Notes: generated from the sequence alone by a model not told the origin. A stretch of DNA of 64,000 nt from Anniella stebbinsi (GCA_029215795.1 JARDYH010000002.1:202671810-202735809); one strand, 5' to 3'; shown: positions 12,444 through 27,400, counted from the first letter of the stretch. Made by a program: numbers and translations.

Positions 12444-15400
12444 CTGGGAGAACAAAAAATTCCAAACTGAAGACAGCAACTACCAAAGCAAAAGAAAAGA
12501 ACAGAATATGCAGGCTGAAAAACAAAAGTCAAAGACTGGGAAAGGGAATTTTTACAATGTAAGAGAAATCCAAATATATAGAGAAAGTTCTGCATATGCA
12601 AAAAGGCTTCCCTCCCTCTTCTTTCCTGAATAGTACATCCCATGACACTACAAGCTGTTGTTTAAATTTTTTACTTTAAAAACAGCTTGCACAGCAGCAT
12701 GGAGGGCGGAGGCAGTTCTTTGGAAAAATAGTGCTGTGTGGTTACAGGCCCTTGTACATGTGTAAAGGGAACAGAGACAAGCTTCATAGCTCAACATTTT
12801 TCTCCACCTTGCACTATTCATCGAAAGTACTGTTCTGCCTATAAAATATATGCTCTCCCTTTTGCATTAGCTGAGGTTTCTTCTAATCCTTGCCAGTGAC
12901 ACCCCATGCTGAATTTGCTCTCTGACAGCAAGACTTTAATTGACTAGGAAAGAATCACCGGGGTGTGTGTGTGTGTGGAGGAATCAGTTAATCACTTCAA
13001 AGTGGCCAAATTCAAACAGATTTTCATAATAATAATATAATAATATTTATTTCTTACACGCCTCTCCCTCTGGATCGAGGCAGGGAACAACATTAAAAAC
13101 AAATGATATAAAATACATAAAACTGATTAAAAACATATAAAAACTAATACATTGTTAAAATACCAATAAAACTCTAAAAATTCGACTGGGTAGGCCTGCA
13201 GGAAGAGATCAGTCTTTATAGCTTTCTTAAATCCTGAAAGACTGCTAAGTTGGTGAATCTCTCCCGGCAGGCCATTCCACAGTCTGGGAGCAGCAGAAGA
13301 GAAGGTCCTCTGGGTAACAACCATGAGAGCCATTTAACATAAATCCAGAACCTAGTGAAAGAAAGTTAGGAGACAGTGGTTATCAGAAACACTTTCATCA
13401 TACATAAAAATCTAGCATATTTAAGAAAAATTAACCATTCATACTGAGATGCTTTTGGAAGGTACTTTTTGTAAGGATTTAAATGCTAGCTTATGAAGGC
13501 TAACCAATTTAAGTTTCTGAATAAGGACATCTATAGAAAACATTCAGACTACTGCCTGTGCGAAACGCCTTGTATAGGTTGAGCCAGTGTCGAGCACATT
13601 ATGCTCTATCACTCAAATAAAGCAGAAATTTTACAACAACTTAATGAGGCATTGCTACAGCTCACAGAGTATGAATTTGAAAATACATTTTCTAAAAGGG
13701 TTTTCTTTAAAAGCCAGAATGGAAACACTCTGCAACAATACATATGCAACCAAAATTAATCCTTCTTGACAAAAGGTAACGTTTTTTCATGAACCAGATC
13801 TAAATAGGTAGCAAGCACTACAAAGACATGAGAACTATCTGGTGGCGTTTACTTTAATTATTGCACACTGCAATGCTAAATTTAAAATTCCCAAAGCAGA
13901 GTTTAATAAATCCCAGGATACTGATAAAATGCTTGGATTTCTAACCCAAACCTCTTTTCAGACACAAAGGCAATTAAGGTCTATATTAGACATTAACTAC
14001 AATAACTGAAATGGCCTCTTAAAAATAGCAAGACCAAATCCAGTGAAAATGGCCAAATGTGGCACTATCTGTAGTCCAAAATATCCCTGTCATATTCTGT
14101 ACTAATATAGTTCTATTGCTTACAGAACATTTGCATTGCATTGCTTATATCTTCCTGTGCACACTTGTCTAACATGCAATTTTGTTTTCCTCATGTTCTC
14201 TTTCATTGGACTGGGAAAATATACTGTCTGCCTTTTTTTTTAAGGTCAGTGTAGAAAAACAAGAATACCTCTCCCCCCCCCCCCCGACAGGTAGTGTTAC
14301 CTGACTACTAGTACAATACTTACAAAACATAAGTATGAGATGAATAAAAAAAATAGAAAGCTGTGAAAAAGGAAACATACAAATGAACTATTGATTCTTT
14401 TCACATGCGATGGTTAATGCAAGCTTTCTTCCTGCATGTATTTTGTTCACCTGTAAATTTAAGTATTTTCAGTATAAGACAATTATAATGATAGGTGTAC
14501 CATGCTAGGGCAATTACACAGCATCTTACTGGCCTTCCACCCCAGAAATCGGATTAAGAAATGGACTCCAGAGGTTGAGTTTGCGAACTACTGCCAACAA
14601 CCACTATTGTCAACTTCAAACCAAATTCCAGCTCTAGTATATACATCAGAATTTGGTATTACATGCATATAATAGTTAGAGCCAACAGAGCTGATACTCC
14701 CAGGGTTACTGGGAGAAACTTCTGAAACTGCAAGTGTACCACAAACAGCAGGGACACTGTTCGGTTGAACTTCACATTTATAATAAGGTTCTAATTCTAA
14801 AGCCTTTTTCCTGATCTTGAAAAGAATTTACAAAGACACATCTAAAGATGAAAAGGATGCAATCAATAAGACTCCATTCCTCTGTTATAATATCCCACTG
14901 AATATACTCTAGCTGAATTAAAAGTGAAAGCCACAAGTGAAGACGTGGCAGCTTTTTGAATGAAAAGCCTTGCTACCTCCCTGACCTACTATTACCACTG
15001 AGATGTTCAATGTATGTCCTCTTGAGCTGATGGCTTTAAATGAACCCTTTCAATATAATTAAAAAACAAAATAAAACCAGTGACAGTTTTATTTGATCAC
15101 TGAAAGTCAGCTTTACTTCCTTGTAATGGAAGGGTTCAAATCACAATTTAATGCTCATTTCAGACCCTGGTTAAACAGGAACCTTGATTAACATTAACCA
15201 TGGCTATGGTCAATGCCATTTCCCTTAACTGGGGTGAAAGCAAGAGTGCAGAATTCACTTTCAAAAACAAAAATAAATTTCCACTAATCCACAGTAAGTT
15301 TAGGATTTTTTTAAATCCTACACCACAAAGAAGAGACCAAAAGAAAGACCTCTGTTTTGCAAGTTTTCAGAAGTCAGCATTGGTATGGAATTCAAAATCA

Positions 15401-18400
15401 TGTTAAAAAAAAAATCCTTGAAGGACCCATATTGACATAAGATACAGAACAAAAATCTTGAGAAGAAAAAACAAAACAAAAAACTCTGATAGATTCAGGA
15501 CCTCGTATCTGTAGACTTAAGCTTATTTTTTTTAAATGCCCTAGTAAGTGGTACAATGCATTTACAATATTCTTACCAGTAACTGTTTTTAGTCTTCCTT
15601 GGCATCCTTGAAAGTGGAGGGTCCAGACATCCAAGATGATAATGGAGTTTACAAGTATCACACAGCAAAAGGAGGTGTTGATCATGGTTCTTCTTGCAAA
15701 TCCCACAACTTGGAAATGCAGGAAAAAAGTTTCATTTGAGATAATGCATATACTTTACTGAATCATCTCAATGCTTACATGGGGTGGAATCGAAGCAGCC
15801 CCTTGTGCGAGCAGAAGACACTTCTGCTTGTGCAAAGAGTGACCCCAGGTTTTGCGGATTACCCCCTTCAGTGACAGCCCCTGCACCACATCCCACAATG
15901 TTCTGGAAGGTCTCCTGATCCTCAGGAGAAGCCTTTGGAGGTACACACGGTGCTGCAGCAGGAAGGAGGAGGAGGCAGGAAAGCCCTGTCGTGTAAGTGT
16001 TCCTCTATGCTTCTCTGGATTCAAAACATTGCTAAAGGTTCACTAATGGCAGTTGGGGATTTATAACTTCTGATACATTGATTAGCATCCAACTTTAAAT
16101 TCCCATTGAGGCTAGTCTGGTCTTGCAACCAGAGTGCCAGCCCAAGATATGGGAGACCTGAATTTAAATCCCTGATCAGCTATTAAGAACTTACAGGGAT
16201 CTGTGGATAAAAACTTTCAAACTCAGGCCCTTATCTTTAACATGTCTTCACTTTGAAAAGCTGCAGTAAGGATGATGCAACTTACTTGAAAAGATCTTTG
16301 CATATTACAAGAGATATCAAATTGTGAATCCTATTATTTTAAATTAGTGAGGAACTGCAAATAACCATTACATGTCAGAATCTAAATGTTCTGAGTTGGA
16401 TTCAGACTTAGTCAGGCTTTGAGTAGATCTGCTGAAATCAATGAGACTTGTTAGTCATGATTACTTGTGCTTTTGGTTTCAAATGGATTTACTCAACTCA
16501 TGATTAAGTATGAACCCAAAAATCTGTAAGCAAACAAAATTGCAAATAAAACAGTTGTGATGGAAAACATCCTAATTGTTGGACAACGCAATCATGTAAG
16601 AAGTGCAATAGCAGTATTTTAGATAATTTATACAGCAAAAATAGTCAAAATGACATCAAATGATGGTACCCGTTTTGCAGACACCACTATACCATATCAA
16701 ATGAACATTTAATAGAGTTAATTCATAATTTATAAAATTATGAGCAGTATAGTGAGAGTAGATAAACCTAGGTCATATAATGAACTAACAGAAGGTTCAG
16801 GACAAACTAAAAGTAGGTATTCCTTTACGCCATGCATAACTAACACATGGAACTCATTACCACAAGCCATAGTTGCCTCAAACTTAGCTTGCTTTTTAAA
16901 AGCGCATTCCAGATGCTAGTGATCACTTTAAAGAGCTTGAGGTCCAAATATCTGACGGAATGCCTCTTCAAATACCATCCTGCATATGCATTAAATCATC
17001 ATAGGAGTCCCTTCTCCATATACCATCTTGAGGGAGGTGCATTATGCATCTACAAGAGAGGGCCTTCTTTGTGGTGGCACCTGGAATTTGGATTGCCCTC
17101 CAGAGGAAGACTAGAACATTGGTCACTTACTGTGAAGGTACCTTACACTTTGGTGTGATGGAGGCACACATTAATAGGTTAAATCTCCACACCATCAAGG
17201 AAAGGCAGGTTCATGTTACCACAATCTTTTCCTTGGTATGCGTGATCTCGAGGTCCATCCTGTGGCTAAGCTTGAGATAGAGTCAGCACTGACAAGCACT
17301 ATAGGAATATGACAGATTAAGATGGAGAAAGTACCCCTGACTCCAACAAGGCATGGCAAAGCAGGTACTATATAGACAATCAGTGAGCCTACACAGGTAG
17401 TATATAAACAATTCTGTGGATACTGATCCTCCTATAATTAGATTATGGTTGGGATACTTCTGTCACACCAAACTGGAAGAAACCTTCGCAGTAAGCAACC
17501 AACGTTCCATTCTCCATTTGGTGTGAGGAGGTATCCAACAATGGGATGTTCACAGCTAATCTGATTAGTAGGATGGAAAGTATTAGAAGGAAGCACCTGT
17601 TGCAGAATTCTTCTTTTGTGGATGCAAATGAGTCTATTTTATAGTGAATATGTTTTGGCTGAACCATGAAGCCATGACACATCTCTGACAGAGAGGCACT
17701 GGCGAAGAATGTTGCCGAGGTGACTGCAGGTCAAGTGGAATGTGCAGTGACGTGTGCTGGCTGAGGAATGTGTTGGACCTTGTAGGCCTTGGAGATGTTT
17801 GTCTAAAACCACCTGGCAAATGTGGAACAGGATACTTTTTTTAAAAGGAAACAAACAGAGATGGAGTGTCTTAACACCTGCTTGTTTGATGTAGATTATG
17901 ACGGCTCTATGTACATCTGGCTTGTGCCATGCCCTCTCAGAAAGGTGATAGGGTTTGGGGCAGAAAGTGGGTAGGATGAGCTCCTGAACTCTATGGAAGA
18001 TGGCATTCTCATTTGGGATTAAGAAGGGATCTGGGTCGATTACACTCTGGAAAGTAATATGTGGTCCCTGACCAAGGGGGTCAGTAACTCTGAGATCCTT
18101 CTGACTGATATGACTGCTACCAGAAAAAGCACCTTTTAAGAGAGTAGCCAAGAAGTACTGATTTTAGGGGCTCGAAAGGCTGGGGCTTTGAAGACTATGT
18201 GAAGTTTCCAAGTGGGGAAGAGATGGATTATTGATAGGTTGAGAAGCAATGCCCCTTGGAGGAAATATCTGAGGTGTGGATGTAGCCCAGCGTGAAGAGA
18301 ACTCGTTGAGGCTTGTGTGCAGAATATGTTCAGCTTAAGGCCTAGGACTTGTTGTAGAAGAAGGACTAGCTCTTTGGTGCTTTCTTGTTTGTAGTTGAAA

Positions 18401-21400
18401 ACTTGTGTCTGTGGGTGGAAGCCCTCAAGGTTGTTTCATAAATACAAAAAGGAGAGAGGAGTGAATTAACAACTTCTGCATGGTACTCCAAAGGCTAGGT
18501 ACGTGCCCCTTTCAGAAGCGAAGCAGCTAGGCAAAAGCATCCCAGGTCTGGGTGCAGAACCAGCCCTTAAGACAGAAGAAATGGATAGATAGCAGGGTCC
18601 ATGGCTCCTCCTGTGCCAGTTGCAAGATTTCAACAACACCCCACCCCCAAGGGAGCTATGAGGACTACAAAGGCTTGCTTTGCTTTGCTGTTCTTCAGGA
18701 CCCTGGAGATCAGGATGATTGGTGGGAAGACATAAAGGCTTTCCTTGGCCCATGGTGCATTGAGCGCATCTATGTCCCTTGGGCTTGGAAGTGAGAGAAG
18801 TAGTAAGACAGCTTGTGGAACTTTGGTGATACAAATAGGTCAAGGGCTAGGAGACCGAACCACTGCTGAAGTGGCTCAAAATGGTCATGTAGAGACTCCA
18901 TTCCCCTGGATCCAGCTATCAGTGACTATTTAAAAATTCTGGTCATGAGCCTTTCCTCCAAAGTCAGAGAGATAGAAGGTCAGGAAGTGTGGTGCTTGAT
19001 TAGAGGAGCTGCAGGCTTGTACATCAAATCAGAGGGCCTGGACGCTCCGGAGGACACAGGTGGACACTGTGAAGACCGTGCTGTGTAAAAAATGGCACCT
19101 CTTTTTGGCATGAAAAAGCAAAGGGATAAGCATCATGTCCACCCCTTTGCAGCACTCTCTGTTCTTCTTTTCTCTGGTTGTCCCCCCATAAACCTTACAT
19201 GACCCAGAGTGAAGACAGTCATGCAGCCACAACATTGCTTGGACTCTGAGGCAGCGTTGGAGCAGCTATTGGGGTGGTGTTTGGTTCTGAGCTATGAGAA
19301 CATTCCCTAAGTCTTTCACTTCCAAATGACCCTCAGAGTGGCATCTACAGTTATGGCAGAACTCAAGTGGTGGCTAGGTTCAGCATACATGGACTTGCCA
19401 GAGGTATCCTCGCTGATTGGCAACGCTAAAAGACCTCTAGATTTCACAGACCACTTGGAGGTTTTTGTTATTCAGATGTGCTGGATCACCTTTGTTTTCT
19501 GCTTTGCATGTTTAGAGGTGATAGTGGCATCACAGAGAGGCCCTTTCCACACCAGGCTGTTTGCCTGGGATGGCCCCCAGCTGGTCCCTGTGCGCCTATG
19601 GTGCGTATTAGGTACTCCCGGGATTGCCCTCCCTCCCTCCCTGTGCACCAATGGTGTGTATTAGGTACTTCCAGGATCTCCCTCCCTCCCTTCCTCCCTC
19701 TTCACCCCTATGGTGTAGAAAGGGCCAGAGAACAGGCCCAGGCAAGAAGGGAGAGAAAACCAGAAAACTCAGGAGGGTGAAGCAGAAGGTCCAAAGAGTA
19801 AGAGGTACCAGAGATGGTGGAGCGTTTAGTAGCAAGGAAAATAATCACAAAGAGAATTAAATCAAAAAAGGAATTAAAGAATTAAAAGAGAAATCAGGAG
19901 GTTTGAGCAGAAGAGAGACAAATGAACTAGCTCTGTCCTGTGAGAAAAGCAGAGATGAAGTACGAAGGCAAAGATCCTGGTCACAGGATTTCTGGCTTTC
20001 CTGGATAGTGGGAAGACTTAACCCTTTGTTGGATTGCCTCCTCAGACCAAACTGGGAAATGGTTGGTACCAATTCTATACTCTTTTCAGCCCCAAATATC
20101 ATTTAAAATTTGTCCAGGCATTTTAAATGATATTTCTTTTTGTTTTTGTAATTTTAAAATTTTAAACTGAATTTCAATTTAAACTGATTTTGGATTGTTT
20201 GTTACTGCTAGTTCCAGATTTTTCTATCTCCTATTATTTACATTTTTATTGTTTTATTATTTTGTTCTTATAATTTTATATACACCAACCTGGGATCCTT
20301 GGTGATGAAAATGCAATATTGACATGGGTAAAATAACTTCACAGAAATAAAAAGATTAGGAATATATTAGGCCTATCCATGAAGGATAAGTTTATCAATA
20401 GCTATTAGTCATGATAGCTAAATAGGTACCTCCATGTTCAAAATGTTGATTACCAGATGCTGGAAACAGACAGCAGGTGATGGCTATCACTCTCACACCT
20501 ATTGAGAGCTTTTCAAAAGTACTTGGCAAGCTACTGATGGAGACAAATTACTGGAACAGAATGACCTTTGGTCTGATCAAACAAGAAATGTTTTATGATC
20601 CTAAAAATAGTTTGTGGTTGTTAAGAACAAAAAGGCGAATGGTAAAAAGAACTATATAAGAATAATAATGAATAAATATATCTAGTAATAACCTTAAAAT
20701 ACATTAACCTGAAAAAGGAAGTTAAGGTATTTATGAAAAAGGAAGGTTAGGATCTATAGCAATGTGGTTCAGCCTTTTCTGAACAAACTACAGTGCAAAA
20801 CGTTAATGTTCAAAGGATCTCAACAATTTATCACAAAATTGATTCTAAGGTTTTAGGTGTAAAATGAATTTCTTTTTGAAGTGCTCCCAATGGTTGGAGA
20901 AACCCCCTATACTGATGTCCTTACTCTGGATATGATTATAGCATTAGAAAAAAGTTTTAAACCAATCGAACTAGATAGCACACTACAGTGGCATCTAGGA
21001 ATGAAAATGAATAGATGAACAAATTTTATTCAGTTATTTGAAATAAAAAAACTTTATATAGGCATCTCATTCTATTTATCATTGATGTCTACTGCAGTGT
21101 GTTGCTACTACTTGCCTATAAAGTACTGCTGGAAGGGTTGTAGTCTTCTGGGTCCCACCTTCTTTTTTACTTGGCTTCCTCTCCTTAGGTGCTCGCAAAA
21201 TTGCTGGTATATTCAATTTCTATTGGGGTAGAAGAAATATAGGAATATTGGTGACGTATGTAACGTAACATTCCCCTTCATTTACTACTTCAGCAGTCAT
21301 AAAATTTGGCTGTGCCCAATATGCTAAAAATTATGTGAGAAAACTGCTTAGTCAGGTTGCAAAAATGACTACACCATATATTCCGTCCCTAAGTGAGTCT

Positions 21401-24400
21401 TATGAGAAATGAAATTGCATTCACATATTTTTCAATGCAAAAAGAAATGCCAAAGACATTAAAGCCCTGGCTTTTTAACTTTTCCCCCTTTAACAGAGGA
21501 AGCTTTAACAGAGACAGACAAGGACAAGCTGGTTTAGAAGGTTAAAAGGAAAAAGAAAAAAGAAAAATCCACTACACTTCACAAAAGAATATTGAGGCAG
21601 TTTATTTTCCTCAGCATCCCTGCTACAGTGGTGCTCCATAGGTTAATTAGAAAAATTATCTTATTGGACCAAACTCTCCACAAAGCAGGAGAGATTCTCT
21701 TCGGGTTTCTACTAATCTGCAGTATGCTAGCTTCACAGACAGCAACCATCTATCAAAGTCATTTCTCAGTGGCCCTGTGGGCCTGCATCTGTTCAGCCAA
21801 CTGGAAAAAAGTGTCATGCAAGCTGTGCAAATGAAACTACTACTTTTTATTAATATTAAATGATTGCACAAGGAAACGTGTTTGTGAATTTTCAAGTCTC
21901 TTTTCCGTTTAAAAAGGGAGAAACTCACTATTATCACACTTCTATAAATGAAGGCAGATTCCCATATATACGAAAGGTTCATATAAACCAGGTTAGATTA
22001 AAACACCTCAGCCAATTTAGCAGAACCCTTCAAACTGTCCTGCAGAACAGTTAACATAAACCAAAGGATATTTACAAGACCACTGCTGGCCTGTGGTCCA
22101 ATTTCTTACGAGTTCATTTCATTTTTTATAGTCTTAAAAGGTTAACTATGAATTGTACAAAAAATGGTAAGAGTTGCTTTATATCTGGGATGACATGAGT
22201 GCATCCACATTCCTGAGAAATCTGCTAGCCTCACTGAATATCAGATATAAACCTGATGGGAAGTACTGAAAGAAAAAGCCAGTGAAATTCATCAATGTTT
22301 CAGACACAGCAAGCTACACAGTAGCATACATAACATCCACAGTTTGAGGGGAAAGGAAAAAACAGGTACCAAACTGAGCAAATTGTTCCTTGCTCTCTTC
22401 ACATATAGTAGAAAATATAATCAAACAAAAATACAGAAGTCTGCTGATTTACAAATGCAACGCTCTGTCTATAACTCAAAGTATTTAGTAATTGAGAGGC
22501 TGCAGCATTCACCAATCACAACTCACAAAATGACCATTACTGCTATCAAGAAATAACCAGAATTCTTTGTTTCTTAAAAAGGGAAGACCTTCCCATAGGT
22601 ATAATTAATTTCAAAGCACAACAAATTATATATGCTTTCAGCTACAAGTATATTCAGGAAAGGAGGCTCAAGAAAACATTATATCCCAATAAAACCTGCT
22701 GTTTGAAAGCTACAGTTGCTAGAAAGAAAGAAAAATAGTGAGGAATGTGGTTAGATTAACTCATGCTTCAGGTTTAGATTCATCACAAATGACAGGTCAA
22801 TCAGTTACAGCAAATGAAAGAATTTTGCAAACAAGATAGCTAATACAAAAACAAAATTAAGCTACAGGTTCCCTGTGGGTAAGTTGCAGAGCCCTAGATA
22901 TATTTCAATCAGAAATCATTATCCCCAGAGAAAGGCCAGGACTTTATCAAATATACCTTTCAGCCATAAAAAGTGACAGTAACAAACAGAAAAGCCTATT
23001 CTTAGGAATCTTATGACCTGGAAGACATAAAAAGGGAGGGGAGAAAACTAATGGGAAAAACCAACCTGCCCAATTATTCTTCCTAGCACAGACCATATTC
23101 CTTGCCCTTCATTTCTTAGTTTTGCATTCATATTCTGAAGTTCTTCTAAAGATTCACACAACTGAAAAAGAAAACAGTGAAAAACACTGTGAAAGTTATT
23201 TAACACCTCTTATCCAGGAGGAGGCATGCTTTACTTACGATACCTTTTCTAAGAGAGGTAATTAAATAATAAAATTGTTCACTCATGTCAATGCAACTGA
23301 AATCAGTAAAGTTAATCAGCCATTCAATAACACCAGAAAAAAAACATGGGCATCCATCTGGTTAGTAAGAGAGAACCTAAAGCAATTTTCTCTGACAATA
23401 AGACCATAATGGCAGTCAAGAAACATCACAACAGTTCCACTCTGTTATTTCCATCTGCAAAGGTGTGCAATGTATTTCTACACAGGGAATCAAGATTTCA
23501 GTGCTACATACCTGCACACTTAAAACAAGACAAGAAAATATCAAACCATGTTACTTCTGTATGTTTAACTGGGAATGACCTTCTGTCCTCGTGAGGGTCA
23601 CCTTCATGGTGTGTGCGTGTGCACGTCTTTTTGAAAGCAAGTGGGAATAGCAATATCATCTGCACAGTTCAAATTTTCTCAATATTGTATTCTATTTATC
23701 TTGATATATACTTATGTGATACCACAATAGTTATTTTTTATTATTATTATTTCATCTCTTTCTTGCTCGTGGCGGTTTTTCTAGATAGACATGACGGGCT
23801 TTGCCAAGTCATGCTGTCTTTTACATTCAGGAATTCCTTAACAATTGAGCATGTTTTAAGTATGACTGCTTTCTGGATGCTGGTGTGGATGTATTCTGGT
23901 AGGCCCAGTTTCTGGAGGTTTTCTGTATATTTTTTTGATGTGATGCCAGTGACTGATGTGACTAATGGAATAATTGTGACGTTTTCCTGTTGCCATAGTT
24001 CTTTGACTTCCATGGCTAGTAGTGTATATTTTTCTCTCTTCTTCCTTTTCAACAACATCCTTGGCATTCGGTATTGCCATGTCGGTGAGGTATGTGTGTT
24101 TTTCTTTTTTGTCTATAAATGTTATGTCTGGTCGGTTGCAAGGTATTGTCTTGTCCGTATGAATTGTTCTGTCCCAGTATATTTCATGATCTGCATTTTC
24201 CAGGATTGTTTCGGGTGAATAAGTATAGTAAGGTGTACGTTGTTTGATAAGGTTGAATCTGATGACCACTTGTTGGTGAATTATTTTTGCAGCTGTATTG
24301 TGTCTGTCCATATAGTCCATTCCTGCTAGAATTTTACATCCTCCTGTTAGGTGGTTTATTGTTTCTTGGAACTGATGGCATTTCCTGCATAGGTCTGTTG

Positions 24401-27400
24401 TTACTCTGTTGTCTCTTATGATGTATTTTTGGTAGTTCTTGGTTGCTATAGCTTGATCCTGTATAGCTATTAGGAATCCTTCGGTGTCTGGAAATAGCTC
24501 ACCCTTCCTGAGCCATTCGTATGATTGTTCTTTGTTTATTCATGGGTTATGTATTATGTTGTAGTGCTTCCCATGGAGTGCTTTTTGTGCCCATTTTTCT
24601 TTTTTCTCTGCGAGTGTGAGTGGTCATGTTTGATCTTCATTTTGTAGTGTTAGGTTGAGTGGGGTGTAGTTTTTACTATGGCTTCATGAATGGGGGTGTT
24701 TTTGGTGTGGAAGAATTCTCTGAGTGATTTTATCTGTTTAGCATGAATTCTGTCAATGTCCAGCAGACCTCTTCCTCCTCCTTTCTTTCCTGCCGATTGT
24801 TATTCTTTCAATGCATGAGTTGGGATGGAGCATGAGTTCAGTGTGATTGGGTCTGTTTATTTCTTAAAGTTCAGTGTGTGAACTCCACACAAGCAACAAC
24901 CATAGTGAAAGCAAGTATAAGGCTCCAGTACAAGACTAGAAGAGGTTGCAAACATGAAGACCTATTTGCAGAAGCTAAACCTTTACTGTGCTGCAGGTGA
25001 AGAGTACTGAAAGAACAAAGTCTAAATTTAATTTTAAGATTTAATCTAGGGTAGCTTTTTATGATGGGAGGGCCAACAATTTTGTATCTAACACTACTTT
25101 GGCTCTATTTTTAAAACTCATTAAGTACAGCATATGGTTTGCACATTCTAGAAAGCAGTTCCTTTACCTTGTTATATTCCACATGAAGTTTTTCCTGTTC
25201 ATTCTCCAGCTTATCCTTAATTTTCTTCTGTTCAGCCATATTCTCCTGGATCTGGATCATGCGCATGTTTCGCTCTAAAATAAAAGCCAGTACTTTCTAT
25301 ATTTACTTCTTTGAGTTTGTGTAACAACAAGCTGGTCAGTTTGGATAACAACATACATATGACACTTTTGTGAATTTAGTTGCATGTATAGACAACCCTC
25401 AGATTGCTTCAGCCATCTGTGAACTGAAGAACACATACAGTATTTTTAAAACACCCAAGCCATGAAGATTAAGATCAAAAACATGCATGCAAACACATAA
25501 AAATATTTCTTTTCCTGCAGAGCAGAAAATGAAAAGTGACAATGGCAAGCAACCTCTAATTACATTACTAGAATTTTATGGTGCAACTTTGTCCTCAAAG
25601 GCAAAAGTAGCAGCATTATGGGAAATTAACATTTAGTTAGTTAGTTAGTTAGTTAGTTAGTTGATTGATTGATTGATTGATTGAATGATTACACTTCTAT
25701 ACCATCCAATAGCCGAAGTTCTCTGGGTAGTTCAAAACTGTTAAAAAGAATGCATTACAAATTTTAAATATGAAAGTTTTCAACACCAATATTTTTTAAA
25801 GTCTCACTCACTCCTTAAATGGGAATTTTTATTAGGTTGATAGTAGCAGATTTATTTATTTTAAAATGGAAACTACGGAATTATATTGCTCATATATAGA
25901 AGTACATGAATTGCACTAAAGCAACCTCACTCAATAGATAATTAAACAGTGCTTCAGAGTTTAGAGGGAGATCCATTAGGTGATTGCTGAAAGTTGTTTT
26001 AAAAAGATGTATATTTTCACACTCACCAAGATAATAATTCACAAAATCAGCAGTCAGCGCTGGTTGTTTGTGTTTTCGTCTTCCATCCACACTGGAACTA
26101 GTGTCTGAAGTATCCACTGGAAAGATGTCTGTACTAATTCCCATTAATTCTGCTTTGCGCATTAGCTTCCGTATTGCTGAAGCACTGCTAGTAAGAGGCC
26201 GTGGCAGTTTCTCTCTTGGTACCCATGCCTGCGGCCTTGTGGTACGTGCTAGTTCTGCTTTAGCACGATATTGTTGCAATCTGGCATTAATTCGGGCCTA
26301 CAAATTTTTAAAAAACACATAGCAAACTAAGTGGTACATAAACACTTTTGCCAATAAACCATCTCCATTTCTAACACTGTGTATAAATATTTTAGTTGGG
26401 GAAATGGCTTTCAATACTGCAAAGTAATCGATCGTCAAAATATTCTTTTACAGTGACCGAGAGATTCCGTGACTAGAAAATGTACAGGTTGAAAGGGACC
26501 TTAGACATGTTAAGTGTTTAGGCATTCTGACATTCAAGAAAAATCTGGCAATGGCTTCTGTTCTCTCTTCATTCTGGATTTCCTCAATAGTAATTCAGAA
26601 TCCACATAAACTCAAAAGAACATAAAAAGAGCCCTGCTGGATAAGACTAAAGACCTATCTAGTCCTGCATTCTGCTCCAAACGAGATGCCTATGGGAAGC
26701 CTGCAAGCAGGACATGACCATAATATCACTTTCCCAGTTGTCTTTCACAACCAACTGGTATTGAGAGGCATACGGCCTCTGATGGAGGCAATACATTGCC
26801 TTTCTGACTACAGCCTTATTCTCCATGAAACTGACTAATCCTCTTTTAAAATCTTCCAGGTTGGTATTTTCTTTTGTCTCTCCTGAATCTCCCAGCATTT
26901 AGCTTCATTGAATGACCCCAAGTTCTAGTATTATGAGAGAGGGAGACTATTTGTTTTTAGCTTAGAAAAAGGCAAGCAAGAGGTTTTCTGCCCTATCCCC
27001 TTTCTTCACACCATGCATAATTGTGTACACCTCTATCATGCCTCCTTTCTTACCTTTTTTCTATGCTCCCCCCACCCCCATGTTGTAACCTTTCCTCATA
27101 GGGGAGCTGTTCCAACGCCTTTGGTTACCCTTATCTGCACTTTTCCTGGCTCTCTAATATATTTTTTTAGGTATGATGACCAGAATTGGTCACAGTATTC
27201 AGAGTGTAATTCCATCATAGATTAGTATAAAGGTATTATAACGTTGAGGGTTTTATTTTTGATCCCTTTCCTAATGGTCTCCAATATGGAATTTGCCTTT
27301 TCTCAGCAGTCACACACTGGGTCAGTGTTTTCATCCGGCTACCCACCACAACCCCAAGATCTATTTTCTAGTGAGTCACTGCAAGCGACCAGCATATAAG

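Larger units (their letters stand above)
15709..21115 (-). other. PHF14 intron 12 (GC-AG intron)
   Basis: 5.4-kb intron with a GC donor (bases 21,114-21,115) and AG acceptor (15,709-15,710). It carries a MIR-like SINE near 16.1 kb, a palindromic repeat at 16.4 kb, an L2-like end at 17.0 kb and a DIRS retrotransposon remnant at 17.1-19.0 kb. Confidence 0.92.

Noticed and set aside
19326..19664. Plus-strand open frame with LKWWLGSAYMDL, as a possible DIRS reverse transcriptase part
   Set aside because: The orientation is opposite to the DIRS remnant beside it, and the resemblance is limited to a few residues.
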